5,803 bases of DNA. Origin: Pseudomonadota bacterium (GTDB lineage Bacteria; Pseudomonadota; Gammaproteobacteria; Xanthomonadales; Xanthomonadaceae). The notes under the pieces are model-generated. The model made no database searches. It was not told the origin of the DNA and saw only the letters and a list, made by a program, of their open reading frames with translations. The stretch is taken from contig JAEWOJ010000155.1 of assembly GCA_023399815.1 (NCBI GenBank), forward strand, positions 1 through 5,803, given 5' to 3'. The translations under genes and the position numbers were made by a program. Below are positions 5,075-5,803 of this stretch, one piece after another (the first letter of the stretch is position 1; each line of letters starts with the position of its first letter).

Positions 5075-5803
5075 TCAGCGCGAGCGGTAGCGCAGGGTCA
5101 GCTGGTACTCGCGGCCGGGCTGGTTGTACCAGGCCACGGTTTCGTATTCGCGGTCGAACACGTTGGCGGCCTTGGCCTGAAGGCTCCACGCCTCGTTGAT
5201 GGCGTACTCCACGCGCAGGTCCACCGTGCCGTAGCCGGCCAGGCGTACGCTGTTGGTGGCGTTGTCGAAGCGGTGGCCGGTGCCGGTGGCGGTCACGCCC
5301 ACGCGCAGCGGGCCGAAGCCGCGGTCCACGTCGATGCGGCCGCCGGTGCGGGCGCGACGCGCCAGCCAGTTGTCGTAGCTGGCTGCGCCGCTGGTGCGGT
5401 CGCGCGGATCGGTGACGCTGGCCTGGGCATTGATGTCGAAACCAGCCAGCGACACGAAGCCGGTCAGCTCCGCACCGCGGATGCGCGCCTTGGCGGTGTT
5501 GTACGGCGTATAGGTGCTGTCCAGCGCGATCAGCTGGTCGACGCGGGTCTCGTAGGCGTTGAAGGTCCAGTTCCAGCCGTCGGCGTACTGCGCGATGCCG
5601 ACGTTGACGCTCTTGGACTCTTCCGGCTTCAGGTCCGGGTTGCTCGACCACGGGTAGTACAGGTCGTTGAAGGTCGGCGCCTTGAAGCCGGTGCCGGCGC
5701 TGGCGGTCAGGCGCAGTCCGTTGCCGAAGGCGAAGCCGTAGCCGAGGCTGCCGGTGGTGTGGTTGCCGAACTGCTCGTTGTCGTCGTTGCGCACGCTGGC
5801 CTG
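5075..5803 (-). CDS. btuB: BtuB-like TonB-dependent outer membrane receptor, C-terminal part
   Basis: BtuB imports vitamin B12 across the outer membrane using TonB energy. Only the last 242 residues are present; the gene enters from the right edge, so signal peptide, TonB box and plug are outside. The fragment is the C-terminal half of the 22-strand barrel, with the alternating polar/hydrophobic pattern and loop motifs of the family: GTGFKAPTFNDLYYP (37-51 of the fragment), NPDLKPEESKS (55-65), ARIRGAELTG (106-115), KAANVFDREYETV (211-223) and PGREYQLTLRY (229-239). The last two closely match the end of E. coli BtuB (ANLFDKDYETV and GREYTLSGSY). Other cobalamin or metal-chelate receptors share parts of this, so substrate is likely but not proven. 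The chain ends RYRSR, not in the usual terminal Phe or Trp. A cobalamin riboswitch would be expected upstream, beyond the window. Confidence 0.87.
   Translation of the reverse strand, partial: QASVRNDDNEQFGNHTTGSLGYGFAFGNGLRLTASAGTGFKAPTFNDLYYPWSSNPDLKPEESKSVNVGIAQYADGWNWTFNAYETRVDQLIALDSTYTPYNTAKARIRGAELTGFVSLAGFDINAQASVTDPRDRTSGAASYDNWLARRARTGGRIDVDRGFGPLRVGVTATGTGHRFDNATNSVRLAGYGTVDLRVEYAINEAWSLQAKAANVFDREYETVAWYNQPGREYQLTLRYRSR

Noticed and set aside
4641..5651. Minus-strand open frame of 336 codons spanning btuB and the esterase 3' end
   Set aside because: It is a different frame from the BtuB-like protein on the same strand and crosses the terminator hairpin. No domain is visible.
1..5803. 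A previously undescribed multi-gene system such as defence or biosynthesis
   Set aside because: All five genes belong to well-known families with intact motifs, and no unrecognised gene is left between them. Only the repeat region is unexplained.

Overview
The window is GC-rich bacterial chromosome, dense with genes and with strong G/C third-position bias. The gene content, the protein sequences and the GTAG-headed REP palindromes all suggest a gammaproteobacterium of the Xanthomonadaceae/Lysobacteraceae type (Lysobacter, Luteimonas, Pseudoxanthomonas or Stenotrophomonas-like). That placement is an inference from resemblance; there is no rRNA or other decisive marker. Five protein genes are supported. 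I see no tRNA, rRNA, CRISPR array, insertion sequence, prophage gene or transfer boundary.

Left (1-1644, minus strand): a fabA-fabB operon for unsaturated fatty acid synthesis. fabA is complete. Its TGA stop overlaps the fabB ATG by one base, which suggests translational coupling. fabB runs off the left edge and lacks its last few dozen residues. All key catalytic residues of both enzymes are present.

Centre (1645-3893, plus strand): a divergent intergenic region separates fabA from dinB, the translesion polymerase Pol IV, which has intact catalytic acidic residues and a C-terminal clamp-binding motif. A 269-base gap follows. It is almost entirely repetitive: GTAG-headed REP palindromes in inverted orientation, flanked on both sides by degenerate 11-bp tandem repeats of opposite orientation. 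This gap leads to the likely promoter of a HAD phosphatase of the phosphoglycolate phosphatase (Gph) type, which starts at a GTG behind a clear ribosome binding site.

Right (3894-5803): a secreted serine esterase of the IroE/putative-esterase family on the plus strand converges on the 3' end of a btuB-like TonB-dependent receptor on the minus strand. The two share a perfect 11-bp hairpin that probably ends transcription. The receptor runs off the right edge, so its signal peptide, TonB box, plug and any upstream riboswitch are not visible.

The genes look like ordinary housekeeping functions placed next to each other rather than one pathway. Membrane lipid synthesis, DNA damage tolerance, metabolite-repair phosphatase, and envelope uptake/hydrolysis are all represented. 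Nothing here supports a new multi-gene system. The least ordinary part is the composite repeat between dinB and gph.
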